Assembly (NCBI RefSeq): GCF_007859735.1
Contig: NZ_SIHI01000009.1
Span: forward strand, 33,242 to 97,241
Reading direction: 5' to 3'
Length of the DNA: 64,000 bases
Source: Thalassoglobus neptunius
GTDB taxonomy: Bacteria; Planctomycetota; Planctomycetia; Planctomycetales; Planctomycetaceae
Shown here: in pieces, positions 36,923 through 47,501 of the stretch
How positions within the stretch are numbered: the stretch's first letter is position 1
How the letters are laid out: every line of letters starts with the position of its first letter
Made by a program: the position numbers and the translations under genes
Notes under the pieces: model-generated
Databases searched by the model: none
Seen by the model: the letters and a program-made list of their open reading frames with translations, nothing else
Told to the model about the DNA's origin: nothing

Positions 36923-38404
36923 TTACGAGTTGAGGTTCATCGTGACGGTCTTGTGTTCCGTGTAGTTCGCCAACGCAGCGCCTCCGAGTTCTCGTCCGAT
37001 GCCTGACATTTTGAATCCACCGAACGGGGCGGCCGCATCGAAGACGTCGTAGCAGTTGATCCACACGGTCCCCGCTTTGACGGAGTTGGCGATGCGGTGG
37101 GCTTTGGCGACATCTTTCGTCCAGACCGCAGCTGCGAGTCCGTAGTAGGTTTTGTTCGAACGTTCAATGACTTCGTCGATATCACGGAACGGAAGAACAC
37201 TCATGACGGGGCCAAAGATCTCGTCTGTTGCGATATCCATGTCGTCAGTGACATTGTCGAAGATCGTGGGTTGTACGTAAAACCCTTGCGTGCCTTCGCG
37301 TTCTCCTCCAGTCACGCACGTTGCTTTTGAGTGTTTGCCACGGTCGATGTAGTGCATGATCTTTCGGAACTGATCAATGTCGATTTGCGGACCCTGTGTC
37401 GTGTTTTCGTCGAACGGATTTCCGAGGCGTCTTTCCTGAGCCCGGGCGACAACTCTTTCGATGAACTCTTCATGCACAGATTGCTCAACGAAGACCCGGC
37501 TTCCTGCGCAGCAACATTGACCTTGATTGAAGAAGAGGCCGAATTCCGCTCCTTCAATTGCTGCATCGAGGTCCGAGTCACCGAAGATGATATTCGGAGA
37601 CTTTCCGCCGAGTTCGAAGGTCAGTCGTTTCAATGTTTGCGCAGCGTCGGACATGATTCGCTGTGCGGTTTCTGTCGACCCGGTGAACGCGATCTTGTCG
37701 ACATCGGGGTGGCGAACAATTGCGGCCCCCGTTTCCCCAAATCCCGGAACGATGTTGATCACGCCGGGAGGGAAGCCCGCTTCGGTTGCCAGCTCAGCGA
37801 GTCGTAAACAGGAAAGGGGAGTTTGTTCGGCCGGTTTCATGACGATTGTGCATCCGGCGGCGAGTGCTGGTCCCCATTTCCAGGCGACCATCAGAGCTGG
37901 GAAATTCCACGGGATGATCTGCCCGCAAACTCCCAATGGTTCACGACGTGAGTAGCAGAAGTAATCGCCGCGAATGGGGATGGTCTCGCCGGTAATTTTG
38001 TCTGCCCATCCGGCATAATATCGCAGGCAATCGATCACCAGCGGGATGTCTGCTGCTCGGGCGTCGCGAATCGGTTTCCCGTTGTCGAGTGTTTCCAGCG
38101 CAGCGAGTTCGTCTGCGTTTTCTTCGATCAGATCAGCCAGACGATTCAGGAGCCGACCGCGATCACGGGCATCCATTGCGGGCCAGTCACCAGATTCGAA
38201 CGCCCGACGGGCAGCTTTCACAGCACGGTCAACATCATCCGCGTTCGCGAGAGCAACATCGGCGATCTTTTCTTCCGTAGCAGGATGGTAGGTCGCGAAA
38301 GTCTTGCCGCTTGTGGAATCACACCACTGGCCATCAATGAGCAACTGTGTCCGGCGGACTGTCGGGGGAGCGATCACACTTGGCGAAGTTGTGGCGGTTG
38401 ACAT
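36923..38404 (-). CDS. NAD(P)-dependent aldehyde dehydrogenase
   Basis: The 493-residue protein oxidises aldehydes to acids. It has the substrate segment [19 protein letters not shown], the NAD motif FTGSTETAQ, the catalytic Glu in LELGG-type FELGGKSPN, catalytic Cys in [12 protein letters not shown] and the C-terminal EIFGPV signature. It is most like the class 1/2 (ALDH1/2) and betaine aldehyde group; substrate unknown. The ATG at 38404 has GGAGGA eight bases upstream, so the 19 extra codons upstream are not used. Confidence 0.95.
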   Translation of the reverse strand: MSTATTSPSVIAPPTVRRTQLLIDGQWCDSTSGKTFATYHPATEEKIADVALANADDVDRAVKAARRAFESGDWPAMDARDRGRLLNRLADLIEENADELAALETLDNGKPIRDARAADIPLVIDCLRYYAGWADKITGETIPIRGDYFCYSRREPLGVCGQIIPWNFPALMVAWKWGPALAAGCTIVMKPAEQTPLSCLRLAELATEAGFPPGVINIVPGFGETGAAIVRHPDVDKIAFTGSTETAQRIMSDAAQTLKRLTFELGGKSPNIIFGDSDLDAAIEGAEFGLFFNQGQCCCAGSRVFVEQSVHEEFIERVVARAQERRLGNPFDENTTQGPQIDIDQFRKIMHYIDRGKHSKATCVTGGEREGTQGFYVQPTIFDNVTDDMDIATDEIFGPVMSVLPFRDIDEVIERSNKTYYGLAAAVWTKDVAKAHRIANSVKAGTVWINCYDVFDAAAPFGGFKMSGIGRELGGAALANYTEHKTVTMNLNS

Positions 38405-38521
38405 CGATTCCTCCAGTGAGAGAGTGTGTGAAATCAGCGTTCGCTGATGCGATTGTCGCACATTCCTGTCGGGATTTCACCAGCGGTTCGCTCACGAATT
38501 TTCGATCAGTCGAAAATCGAA

Positions 38522-39046
38522 TCAATGCTCCTTCGAGTGCGACGTTGCTGTTCCTTCCTCGAGACGTAATGGAAGATGTTGAACGGAAAGATCGGTCAAG
38601 TCGACGATTGCCAAAGTGTGCGGATTCGCCCTGTGAAGGGCTCCGGGATTGAGGACCAGCGTAGATCCCTCTTTGTGGGACTCTGCCTTATGTGTGTGCC
38701 CGTAGCAGACGAGGTCGTACTCGTCGGACTCAATCGTCTCGTTCGCGCGGGCTGCGTCGTCTCCGTGTAAGAAAGCGATCTTTCGTCCTCCGAGAGTGAC
38801 TTCTCCGAATCGACCGTGGCATGTTCCGTTGGCGTCGTTAATTGCCTGTCGAAGCGTTGCCACATCAGAATCGACGTTCCCAAACACGAAGTGTGTTTGA
38901 GATTCAGTGAATTCTGACGGGATAGAGGCTGAGCCAATGTCGCCACAATGAATGACATTCTCGATCTCGTGGGATCGAAGATGCTCAACTGCCAGTGACG
39001 TGTTTTCGAGGTTTCCGTGAGTATCGCTGACGATTCCGATCCTCAT
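38522..39046 (-). CDS. YfcE/MJ0936-type metallophosphoesterase
   Basis: This 174-residue phosphodiesterase of the calcineurin-like fold has metal-binding motifs IVSDTHGN, HCGDIGSA, FGNVDSD, FLHGDD and CYGHTHKAE followed by VLNPGA. It is a full-length, stand-alone domain. The ATG at 39046 is preferred to the TTG just before it. The natural phosphodiester substrate is unknown. Confidence 0.94.
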   Translation of the reverse strand: MRIGIVSDTHGNLENTSLAVEHLRSHEIENVIHCGDIGSASIPSEFTESQTHFVFGNVDSDVATLRQAINDANGTCHGRFGEVTLGGRKIAFLHGDDAARANETIESDEYDLVCYGHTHKAESHKEGSTLVLNPGALHRANPHTLAIVDLTDLSVQHLPLRLEEGTATSHSKEH

Positions 39047-39070
39047 CAATGGGCTTTCTTTCTCGACGTG

Positions 39071-42000
39071 TTAGTTCTGTGCCGGGAGGTCAATGATTGC
39101 GAAGTTTTCACCATTCACCGGGCTTAAGAGAATTGGGGACGTTCGAACCGAACGGTCAACGGCAATAGTCAGTTGATGCGGACCGGCGGAAGCTTCCGCC
39201 TCGATGCGTTTCGCTGCTTCAATCGGTTGTCCATCAAACCAGATCTGAAGACCCGCTGAATCTTGCAGGTCAAAGCCGACGACACCTTCGGTCGATTCAA
39301 ATCGAACTCGAACGAAACTCATGCCGCGAATTCCAGGAGCTGAGCGATTGCGGACAAAGACTTCTGGCAGGTCGTTCAAACTCAGTCGACCATCAACGTG
39401 GCTGTAAACGGTTTTCCATTGAAAGGCCGGGTGATCCGTGGCTGTGTCGGCGTAACTGGTTCGACGCAGTTGATATGCCGCTTCTTTCGTGGCTTCAATG
39501 GTCTCCCAGTTCCGCACGACGGGTTTCGTTCCAATCGTGAAGTCGGGCGTTCGTCCCAGCGACGAAAGAAAGGCACACAAATCGAGAAGCTCATTGTGCG
39601 TGATCGACGAAGTCAGACCCGCGGGCATCAGGGAGAGGCCTTGTTTCTGCTGAACGATTTCGTCTTTGACGACGACGTGCTCACGGCCTTCCGCATCTCG
39701 GAGGTAAAGTGAATCAGCCGATTCGCGAGTTTGAATTCCTGAATAGACTTTTCCTTCGTCAGTCGCCACAACCACGGTGTGATAACCTTCTTTGACTTTG
39801 GCGTTTGGATCCAGAAGAGACTCCACGATGTAGTCCAACTGTGCTGTTGCTCCGAGACTGACGAGGTTCGAACCAATCTGTCCGCCCGCAGGTCCAATCG
39901 CGTGACACTTAAGACAGTTGAGATCGCCGCGTCGGAAGATTGCTTCACCGCGAGTCGGATTTCCGTTGGCCTGAATTTCGGCCACAAGGTGTTGCATTTC
40001 TTCCGGGCTGAGTTGAACCGGTTCGTCCGCCAGTTGTCCGGATTGACGAAGGACTTTGGCAAGTTCGGAATCCTGTTGCCCCGACGAACCGAGAACTCGC
40101 GATCCGATCACAGCGACGTCTTTCGGAAATGAAAGATCCTTCATGGCAGCTGCGACGGAAGCTTCTGCTCCTTTGCGTTGCAGGATTGCGTGAAAGAGCG
40201 GTTCAATGATTTGCGGCGGAGCGGTTTGAAGGAACTCCGCGATGAGCGCCGGAGCCTGTTTCGGTCGGAAGCGAAGCAACTCGATGAGTGCGGCGCGGCG
40301 GATTTCCGGAGCCATCTCTGACTTGGCCACCTGCATCAGTTTGGAAGCAGAAGCTGCGTCGGAGAACTGACCGAACGAATGAACCGCTTCGACTCGTTCC
40401 CCGAGTGAAGTGTCTTCTTCGTCGATGGTCTCTTCGATCACCGACCTCAGTTCCGCCGCTTTGGAAGCTCCCGCATATCGAATGAGGGCGACACGAAGTG
40501 CCGGGTCTTCGTGGTTAAAGAGGACTCTCAGGGAGGCGTGCGGGCGGTTGGAAACTTGATTTCGTTTCCGTGCGGCCTCTGTGAGTGTGTTCAGGAAATG
40601 GATTCGAAGAGTCAACGGTGTTTGTTCAGCGAGGATGAGATCGTGAATTTCCCCGAGATGCTCCGTCGTTCCAAGATCAGCGAGCACACTGAGAGCGTCG
40701 TCGAGGGAATCGGCAGTCAGAGTGCCGTCCTTCAGACGAGTGACAAGCGTTGCGACACCGGTGTTGTTGTTCGTTGCTCTCAGCAGAAACGGAAGTGCCT
40801 GCGGAAGAGAATCGAGCGAAAGTTCTCCGCGCACCAGTGCCGGGGCCCAGTACGGTTCGAGGTCACGGCATGTCATCCACAACGCGTAGTCAATGTTTTC
40901 GTCGACATCGAGAGTCAATGCTTGAAGAGCGACCTCGACTGCTGAGGGATCAGAAACATGCGACAACGCACAAATTGCTTCAAGGCGAACCTGAGGATGG
41001 GAATCGAGAACGCGCTCCGCGAGAACTTCGAGCGGGGCGTCAATCTTAGAAACCATTTGTCCGACGACTCGCGTCGCAGCTGCCCGGACGCTGTGGTTGT
41101 CGGAGTTGAGACATCGATTCAAAAGATCATGTTCGAGCTGACCGAGGGATTGGAAAATCCAGAGCCCTTCGAGGAGTAGTCGATCGTGTTGATTGTCTTG
41201 AACAGACGTTGCCCATTGCTTCACAGTGGGGAGGATGCTTTCGCCTCGCTCCTTAAGCACGACTTTGGCCTGCTGCCGGTAGAACCGATTTGGAGTTGCC
41301 ACGAGGTCGAGTAGTTGGTCAACATCGAGTGATTCAACATTAAGCGGTGGATTAGTCTTGTTTCCTGTGTAGGTCACTCGCCAGATGCGACCGTGAGTGT
41401 GATCTCGGCGGGGATCTCGAAAGTCGACTTCACCGTGTTGAATGATCGGGTTGTACCAGTCGGCAATGTAGATGGATCCATCGGGGCCTTGTTTGACATC
41501 AACGGGCCGGAACGCGACGTGATCGGACTTGATGACTTCCTGTTGTTCCTGCGATCGGTATCCGGATCCGCTTTCGGTCAGGACGAACCGACAGACACGG
41601 TGTCCCCGGAAGTCGTTGGTGATCAGACTTCCCTGCCAGTCTTCCGGGAGATCTGGTGTCTCGACGATTTCGAGTCCGCAATGTTTCGGGCTGCCGGGAT
41701 TGAGACCGTGTAGAATGCGTTGAGCTCCGAACGCGGTGACATATGACGCACCCGGCACGATGTAGTTAATTCCTTCGCCTCCGGCTCCGTCTGTTGCGAA
41801 CGTCTGGCCGTACTGGTCGAAGTCTGTCCCCCATTGGTTGACGAGTCCGCGAGCAAAGACTTCGAGCTCCAGAGTCTCGGGTCGAAACCGCCAGATTCCT
41901 CCGGCATTCAATCTCCGGATGCCCCAGGGGGTCTCGATATGGCTGTGAATGTAGATGGACTGATTGAAGTAGAGGAGTGATTCGGGACCATATCGCAGAG

Positions 42001-42505
42001 TGTGAAGAATGTGGTGTGTGTCTTCAGTGCCGAATCCCGAGAGGACGATTCTTTTCTCGTCAGCTTTGCCGTCGCCGTTGGTGTCTTTGAAATGCAGAAG
42101 CTCTGTGCTCGCTCCCACATAGACGCCGTCATCGCCGGGGATGACCCCAGTCGGAATGAGAAGTCCGTCGGCGAAGATTTCTGTGCGATCGCTGACTCCG
42201 TCTCCATCGTCATCTTTGAGGTAAAGAATCTTGTCGTTCGCGACTGCGCCGGGTTCGATATGTGGATACGTTTCGGAACTTGCGATCCAAAGGCGACCTT
42301 GCGGATCGAAATTCATCTGAATCGGTTTGGCGATCGCTGGATCGGCCGCAAACAGATTGACTTCAAATCCCTCCGGGAGAATGAACGTCTGCCGTTCCAG
42401 TTCTGGATCAGGTGAGGGAATCTCTTTCAAATCGCGTTGTGCGTATGCCGCTGAAAGAGAAGTGAAGAGAAGAGAAACGCAGACAATCGATTGCCGCATA
42501 GTCAT
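39071..42505 (-). CDS. PVC-type CxxCH heme protein: propeller, HEAT repeats and cytochrome c
   Basis: This 1144-residue exported protein is typical of planctomycetes. A signal peptide (SLLFTSLSAAYAQ) is followed by an NHL/PQQ-like beta-propeller (about 40-400) that contains two Ca-type loops (DDDGDGVSD and DTNGDGKAD). HEAT-like repeats fill about 410-800. A c-type heme domain has C864-LK-CH and a Met ligand candidate in SLMPAG. The last 150 residues are a carbohydrate- or protein-binding-like beta domain. It probably acts as a periplasmic dehydrogenase or electron carrier on sugar-like substrates; the substrate is unknown. Its start overlaps the lipoprotein stop by four bases. Confidence 0.9.
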   Translation of the reverse strand: MTMRQSIVCVSLLFTSLSAAYAQRDLKEIPSPDPELERQTFILPEGFEVNLFAADPAIAKPIQMNFDPQGRLWIASSETYPHIEPGAVANDKILYLKDDDGDGVSDRTEIFADGLLIPTGVIPGDDGVYVGASTELLHFKDTNGDGKADEKRIVLSGFGTEDTHHILHTLRYGPESLLYFNQSIYIHSHIETPWGIRRLNAGGIWRFRPETLELEVFARGLVNQWGTDFDQYGQTFATDGAGGEGINYIVPGASYVTAFGAQRILHGLNPGSPKHCGLEIVETPDLPEDWQGSLITNDFRGHRVCRFVLTESGSGYRSQEQQEVIKSDHVAFRPVDVKQGPDGSIYIADWYNPIIQHGEVDFRDPRRDHTHGRIWRVTYTGNKTNPPLNVESLDVDQLLDLVATPNRFYRQQAKVVLKERGESILPTVKQWATSVQDNQHDRLLLEGLWIFQSLGQLEHDLLNRCLNSDNHSVRAAATRVVGQMVSKIDAPLEVLAERVLDSHPQVRLEAICALSHVSDPSAVEVALQALTLDVDENIDYALWMTCRDLEPYWAPALVRGELSLDSLPQALPFLLRATNNNTGVATLVTRLKDGTLTADSLDDALSVLADLGTTEHLGEIHDLILAEQTPLTLRIHFLNTLTEAARKRNQVSNRPHASLRVLFNHEDPALRVALIRYAGASKAAELRSVIEETIDEEDTSLGERVEAVHSFGQFSDAASASKLMQVAKSEMAPEIRRAALIELLRFRPKQAPALIAEFLQTAPPQIIEPLFHAILQRKGAEASVAAAMKDLSFPKDVAVIGSRVLGSSGQQDSELAKVLRQSGQLADEPVQLSPEEMQHLVAEIQANGNPTRGEAIFRRGDLNCLKCHAIGPAGGQIGSNLVSLGATAQLDYIVESLLDPNAKVKEGYHTVVVATDEGKVYSGIQTRESADSLYLRDAEGREHVVVKDEIVQQKQGLSLMPAGLTSSITHNELLDLCAFLSSLGRTPDFTIGTKPVVRNWETIEATKEAAYQLRRTSYADTATDHPAFQWKTVYSHVDGRLSLNDLPEVFVRNRSAPGIRGMSFVRVRFESTEGVVGFDLQDSAGLQIWFDGQPIEAAKRIEAEASAGPHQLTIAVDRSVRTSPILLSPVNGENFAIIDLPAQN

Positions 42506-43224
42506 TGAGAATCCTGTTCAGTCTCCGATTGAAGAACGGCTTCCGGCTGATCCGGATGGACCGTTTGATCTGTCGTGTCATTGAGTGTATCGATATCGAT
42601 GTCGTCATCCCATGTCGCCGAGATTTCTTCGATAATTTCTTCGTCGGACATGTTCCGCTTTCGTTTCATCGCGTTGTAGATTTTCTCCTGGACATATTCC
42701 ATCGAGGCGATGTCGAGTTTCCAGATGTCATCTTCTTTGCGGAATGTCATGCGTTCTTTGGCCAGCCCGGAATCGTCGAAGATTCTCAGGATGCAACGAT
42801 CTCCATGAAAGACCGGTTCGGCAATCTGGGAGTCTTGCACGAACGGTGTTGGGAGCTCACCCCGTTCGACGAGAAGGGCGATGACTTGTTTCCCGTCCGA
42901 ATTCTGAAGCTGTTCTGGTGTGAGTTCGTGGCGAAGTCGCAAGATCTCAATCTGGTCAAGAACGGGACGCTCGGAAAGTCGTTCCGGAGAATCCGAGACT
43001 GCCCAGCTTCGAAGTTCGTCAAAGCGTTCCACCGAATTCTCTGTGACGAGTTCCGCCGCAGCGTCTCCCTTGCGATTTCGAACGGCTATCTTGAATTGAT
43101 CGAAGGTCGATTGAATGCCGTTCAGGTCGTCGACCGCCTGAATTTTGGGGGCGCAGCCGGATGTCAGCAGCGGAAGAGCTGTGAGTGAACTCAGAATGAA
43201 CAACAGGAAGCGTGAGGAAGCCAT
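42502..43224 (-). CDS. Lipoprotein of unknown function
   Basis: The 240-residue protein has a signal with a good lipobox (LLTSGC), so Cys24 or so is lipidated. The body (about 35-190) is alpha/beta, resembling small NTF2-like or SnoaL-type accessory domains, with an alternating pattern such as DQFKIAVRNRKGDAAAELV. The C-terminus is strongly acidic (DDDIDIDTLND). It is coupled by four bases to the heme protein at 39-42 kb and is presumably part of the same extracytoplasmic unit. No family confidently recognised. Confidence 0.75.
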   Translation of the reverse strand: MASSRFLLFILSSLTALPLLTSGCAPKIQAVDDLNGIQSTFDQFKIAVRNRKGDAAAELVTENSVERFDELRSWAVSDSPERLSERPVLDQIEILRLRHELTPEQLQNSDGKQVIALLVERGELPTPFVQDSQIAEPVFHGDRCILRIFDDSGLAKERMTFRKEDDIWKLDIASMEYVQEKIYNAMKRKRNMSDEEIIEEISATWDDDIDIDTLNDTTDQTVHPDQPEAVLQSETEQDSQ

Positions 43225-43303
43225 CTTGATAAGTCTACTATTGAAATCCAGAATCGGCGAATTTACAGAGTCATTGACTCTGACAGGAAGCGGCTGGAGA
43301 GTG

Positions 43304-46171
43304 TCACCGTCGCGTTAAGGTTTCGTCAAGATTCAATAAAACATTTGCCAAGGTCGTCCAGCTGGCCTGTTCTGCGAATGAGGCTTCGCTTTCAGCAGTC
43401 GCTGGGATGACTCGCAACTTGGCGGCCTCTTGCTCTTTCGACTCAAACTGAGATTGCACCAACCGAAATGTTCGGGTCAAAACTTCCAGCTCTGAGGGAT
43501 TGGGCGATCGGGCGGTGCAAAGTCGAAAACCGTAGGCGAGACGATCTTCCAATTTGTCTCCGCCTTCGGTGAGAATCCGTCCTGCCAGAGCCTGCGCAGC
43601 TTCGACGTATACCGGATCGTTGAGTGTCACGAGTGCCTGAAGCGGCGTGTTGGTCCGGATTCGCCGAACAGTACAGACTTCTCGACTGGGCGCGTCGAAA
43701 GCGTCCATCGATGGATACGGAATCGATCTCCTCCAGGTGGTGTAGATTCCTCTGCGGAATTTGTCTTCGCCTGTGCTGGTTTCCCAATCGGTTGAGCCTC
43801 CAAAGGCTGCTCTGAGGCCGAGTTTCGGTCGAGGAGGATTGACCGACGGGCCGAGCATCTTGTCGCTGAGCAATCCAGAAAGTGAAAGAGCCTGATCACG
43901 AATCAATTCCGCAGAAAGCCGAAACCGTGGTCCGCGGGTCAGTAGCCGGTTCGCCGGATCGCGCTCGATGAGGTCGGGAGTCGTGTCAGAAGACTGTCGA
44001 TAAGTGGCCGATGTGACAATTAAACGAATGAGGTCCTTTTGACTCCAGTCCGATTCCACGAAACGGGTCGCCAGCAAGTCAAGCAATTCCGGGTGGCTGG
44101 GAAGTTCCCCCTGCATTCCGAAGTCTTCACTCGTTTCAACAAGTCCTCTTCCGAAGAGAACTTCCCAGTGACGATTGGCCAGAACGCGCGACGTCAATGG
44201 GTTTTCGGGAGACATCAGCCAGCGGGCGAAATCAAGGCGATTGGGAGTCTCGACATCAATCGGGTGAAACTCATTTAAAACGCCTGCCTGAACTTCGTCA
44301 CCGAGGTCAAGAAAGTTTCCGCGAATTTGAATGTGGGTCGTTCGCTGCTTCTCTGCGGGAAGCTCACGCATCACGGGAGTTTTGATCGGCGAGATTTTTG
44401 CCTGTTGTTTTCTGAGTTGATCAATCTCCTTCTGCAATGCCTTGATGCGTGGCGAACTTTGCTGCTGGAGTGCGGTGAGATCGTGAACTTCGTCTTCGGA
44501 AAATGGAGTTCCAGTTTTCGGAATCTGGATTGTGGTGTCGAACTCTGCGGCCTTCGAAATCGTCTTCGCCCAGACGGGTTGCTTCTCCTGATCGAGGAGT
44601 ACAACGCGAAAACCGTTGAGACGTTGGAAGATCGTTGGGCTGTCGTTGCGATTCCAGACTTTGATGAGATCAATCTCTGAATCGCGTTTCAGGTCGACCA
44701 TCCACCACGGGGAGTTTTCCTTTTCGGTATGCGTCGTGGATTTCTCCGCGAAGAACGCTCCAGAAGAATTCCCGTCGACCGCCAGTTCGGGAGGGGCGTC
44801 ATAAGCTGTGGAACTTTGAGTTGCCGGTTTGTTGAGAGCCAGATTTTCGTCGCCGGAAAAGACTTCGACTTCTGCCAGCGAAAGAAACTGATCTTTTTCG
44901 GGAAGTTCGATTCGCACATATCGAGCGACCACCGGGCCAGCGGGAACTTTTGCGGCAGCTTGTTCGGAATTGTTGGGGCTGGAACTTTCGTCGAGTTGTT
45001 TCTGGAGCGAGCGGATTCGGTCGCTGATTCGTTGTTTCCTGGCGAGAAGTTCGGGTGTCCATGTTTCGAGAACGGGGGCTTCGTCGCGTCGATCGGCATC
45101 TTCAGTTTGATTGAAGATGGCATACACTTGATAGTATTCCGTCTGAGTGATCGGATCGTATTTGTGGGTGTGACATTGTGCACACCCCATCGTTAAACCC
45201 ATCCATGTTTGCAGCGTCGTGTTCACACGATCAACGATCGCAGCGCTTCGAAATTCTTCGTCATCGGTTCCCCCTTCGCTGTTGGTCATCGTGTTTCGAT
45301 GGAACGCGGTCGCGATCAATTGATCGTCCGTCGGGTCGGGAAGAAGATCTCCTGCGATTTGTTCGATCGTGAACTGGTCGAATGGCATTCCATCGTTGAT
45401 GGCATTAATGACCCAGTCTCGGTCCTTCCAGATCTCTCGCGGAGGATCGTCAGCGTATCCGGCGGAATCAGCATAGCGAGCGAGGTCGAGCCAGGTGCGG
45501 CCCCAGCGTTCGCCGAATCGGGGAGAACTGAGCAAGCGATCAACGAGGCGTTCGTAGGCGTCGGGAGAATTGTCATTGATGAAACCCTCGACTTCGTCAG
45601 GTGACGGGGGAAGTCCCGTCAAGTCGAGAGAGACTCTGCGAATGAGTGTCGTTCGATCGGCCATCGGGGACGGACTCAGCCCTTCTCGATTCAGGCGAGC
45701 CAGCACGAAAGTATCGATGGGATTACGGGGCCAGTTGGATTGCCCAACATCCGGAAGTTTCGGTCGTTGCGGGGGATCGAATGACCAGTGGCGCGCATAT
45801 GCAGCACCCTGTTCAATCCAGCGCTTAAGGAGATCGACTTCTTTTTCGGAGAGAGCAGCTCCGTGTTCCGGGGGCGGCATTCGAGAGAATTCATCCGATG
45901 TCGTGACACGAACGACTAACTCACTCTTGCTCCAGTCGTTTGGAACAATGGCTGTTTCGCCGCTGTCGAGTGTTTGCCGCGATGCGTCTTCCTGGTCGAG
46001 TCGTAATCCTGCTTCGCGAGTTTCCGGATCGGGGCCGTGGCAGGCGTAGCACTTCCCCGAGAGGATTGGACGAATGTCTCTCGTGAAATCGATCTCCTGA
46101 CACGCTGCTGTCGAAACCATGACAGCTGTGAGTGTGACCGTGTTTCTCAGGATCGTCGTGACTCGAAGCAT
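43304..46171 (-). CDS. PSCyt1/DUF1549/DUF1553 cytochrome with discoidin-like insert
   Basis: The 955-residue exported protein is a planctomycete hallmark. After a signal peptide comes the PSCyt1 heme domain (C41YACH45), then DUF1549 (PSCyt2) with DTFVLARL, LDLTGLPPSPDEV and a second heme motif C330AQCH334. A helical stretch follows. A galactose-binding/F5/8-type-C-like insert (about 415-550: VARYVRIELPE, LNKPATQSST, WWMVDLKR) precedes DUF1553 at the C-terminus (NPLTSRVLANRHW, FGMQGELPSHPELLD). AAGG precedes the ATG. The usual DUF1501 partner gene is not adjacent. Likely a periplasmic redox protein that binds glycans; its exact role is unknown. Confidence 0.93.
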   Translation of the reverse strand: MLRVTTILRNTVTLTAVMVSTAACQEIDFTRDIRPILSGKCYACHGPDPETREAGLRLDQEDASRQTLDSGETAIVPNDWSKSELVVRVTTSDEFSRMPPPEHGAALSEKEVDLLKRWIEQGAAYARHWSFDPPQRPKLPDVGQSNWPRNPIDTFVLARLNREGLSPSPMADRTTLIRRVSLDLTGLPPSPDEVEGFINDNSPDAYERLVDRLLSSPRFGERWGRTWLDLARYADSAGYADDPPREIWKDRDWVINAINDGMPFDQFTIEQIAGDLLPDPTDDQLIATAFHRNTMTNSEGGTDDEEFRSAAIVDRVNTTLQTWMGLTMGCAQCHTHKYDPITQTEYYQVYAIFNQTEDADRRDEAPVLETWTPELLARKQRISDRIRSLQKQLDESSSPNNSEQAAAKVPAGPVVARYVRIELPEKDQFLSLAEVEVFSGDENLALNKPATQSSTAYDAPPELAVDGNSSGAFFAEKSTTHTEKENSPWWMVDLKRDSEIDLIKVWNRNDSPTIFQRLNGFRVVLLDQEKQPVWAKTISKAAEFDTTIQIPKTGTPFSEDEVHDLTALQQQSSPRIKALQKEIDQLRKQQAKISPIKTPVMRELPAEKQRTTHIQIRGNFLDLGDEVQAGVLNEFHPIDVETPNRLDFARWLMSPENPLTSRVLANRHWEVLFGRGLVETSEDFGMQGELPSHPELLDLLATRFVESDWSQKDLIRLIVTSATYRQSSDTTPDLIERDPANRLLTRGPRFRLSAELIRDQALSLSGLLSDKMLGPSVNPPRPKLGLRAAFGGSTDWETSTGEDKFRRGIYTTWRRSIPYPSMDAFDAPSREVCTVRRIRTNTPLQALVTLNDPVYVEAAQALAGRILTEGGDKLEDRLAYGFRLCTARSPNPSELEVLTRTFRLVQSQFESKEQEAAKLRVIPATAESEASFAEQASWTTLANVLLNLDETLTRR

Positions 46172-46224
46172 AAAGCGACCTTAAATTGAATGAAGACGCA
46201 TGTCGCTGAAGTTGACTTGGAGGG

Positions 46225-47289
46225 TTACGATGAACTGTCTGTCGCAAAGTCGAGAGACACATTCAAGGATGCAGCCAACTCGGAGATTTGTCTCCATGTC
46301 TCTGGTGGAATTTCGACTCCGTTCGCTGAGCGCTGTTGTTTGACTCGTTCTTCAAGTTCTCCCGGAAGAAGGATTTCGTCGACTCCGGGCAGTCGTGGGC
46401 AGTCTTTTAAGTGACTCACGTATTTCGACATCCACTCATCATACTCATCGCGTGGCAGGAATTGTTCGACATCCATCAGATGCAGCCAAACCCCGTTGGC
46501 TCCCCGAGGGAGATCCGTGCGGCAGACGCCACTCCCGGAAAGCATTCCGCAGAAGACATCGACCATCACGGAAAGTCCGTATCCTTTGTGTCCCAATTCC
46601 GGACCTCCCAGCGGAAGAATGGAACCATAAGGCTTGTCGTAATACGCATTCGGATCTGTGGAAAGTTTCCCGTGCCCGTCGATGATCATTCCATCAGGGA
46701 CAGTCTTCCCGGACTGTTTCGCGACGCGCAGCTTGCCTTCGGCCGTTGCGCTCGTTGTCATGTCGAGGACAAGTGGACCATTGATTGACGGGCCGGACAT
46801 GCTGATCGGATTCGTACCCAGTCGACGTTCCATTCCTCCGAACGGCGCCACTCCTCCCGGACCGGGAGCATTCACGGCCATGATGGCTGCGAATCCACGA
46901 TTTGCCGCATCTTGAGTGTAAGCTCCGAGTCGCCCGACGTGATTGCAGTTTCGCATCATGATCGTTGCGGTCCCGGCAGACTGTGCTTTCTCAATCCCGA
47001 GTGCCAGTCCTTTTCTCGCAGTGACCTGTCCGAAGTTAAAGTTTCCATCGACGACTGCGAAGGCAGGTGCGTTGCGGACAACTTCAAACTCTCCTCCAAT
47101 TTTGACATGACCATCGCGGATGAAGTCGACATATTGCATCAACCGCATGATGCCATGGCTGTCGTGTCCAACGATATTGGCGTCGGAGAGTTCCTGGGCG
47201 ACGATTTTCGCATCTTCGGCGGGAACACCTGCGCCACTGAGAAGAGTGTTTGCGACGTCAAAAAGTTGGCTCTGATTCAATACGGGCAT
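46225..47289 (-). CDS. Ldh-family (malate/L-lactate/ureidoglycolate-type) dehydrogenase
   Basis: The 354-residue NAD(P)-dependent oxidoreductase belongs to the LDH2/YbiC fold, distinct from Rossmann-type lactate dehydrogenases. Signatures are SDANIVGHDSHGIMRL, NCNHVGRLGAYT, APGPGGVAPFGG, RLGTNPIS and GHKGYGLSVMVD. The catalytic His is probably in GHDSHG. It oxidises a 2-hydroxyacid such as malate, lactate, ureidoglycolate or sulfolactate; this cannot be resolved from sequence. Divergent from the PfkB kinase gene. Confidence 0.93.
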   Translation of the reverse strand: MPVLNQSQLFDVANTLLSGAGVPAEDAKIVAQELSDANIVGHDSHGIMRLMQYVDFIRDGHVKIGGEFEVVRNAPAFAVVDGNFNFGQVTARKGLALGIEKAQSAGTATIMMRNCNHVGRLGAYTQDAANRGFAAIMAVNAPGPGGVAPFGGMERRLGTNPISMSGPSINGPLVLDMTTSATAEGKLRVAKQSGKTVPDGMIIDGHGKLSTDPNAYYDKPYGSILPLGGPELGHKGYGLSVMVDVFCGMLSGSGVCRTDLPRGANGVWLHLMDVEQFLPRDEYDEWMSKYVSHLKDCPRLPGVDEILLPGELEERVKQQRSANGVEIPPETWRQISELAASLNVSLDFATDSSS

Positions 47290-47501
47290 AAGTGCGGATA
47301 CTTGACGAGAGGTGTGCTGAGGGATGGAAACGGCAATTGTCGCTACTGCGACCGGGATTGATTATAGGTGGACGGTCGAGGATTGAGAAGAATTGAAGAG
47401 TTTCAGTGAAGTTCTCTTTCTGATAGCTTCAGGAGAGCCAATCGATTTCGACCATTGCGTCGAAATAAACGTAGCAATTTGAATTCCGGATGAAGTGATT
47501 T

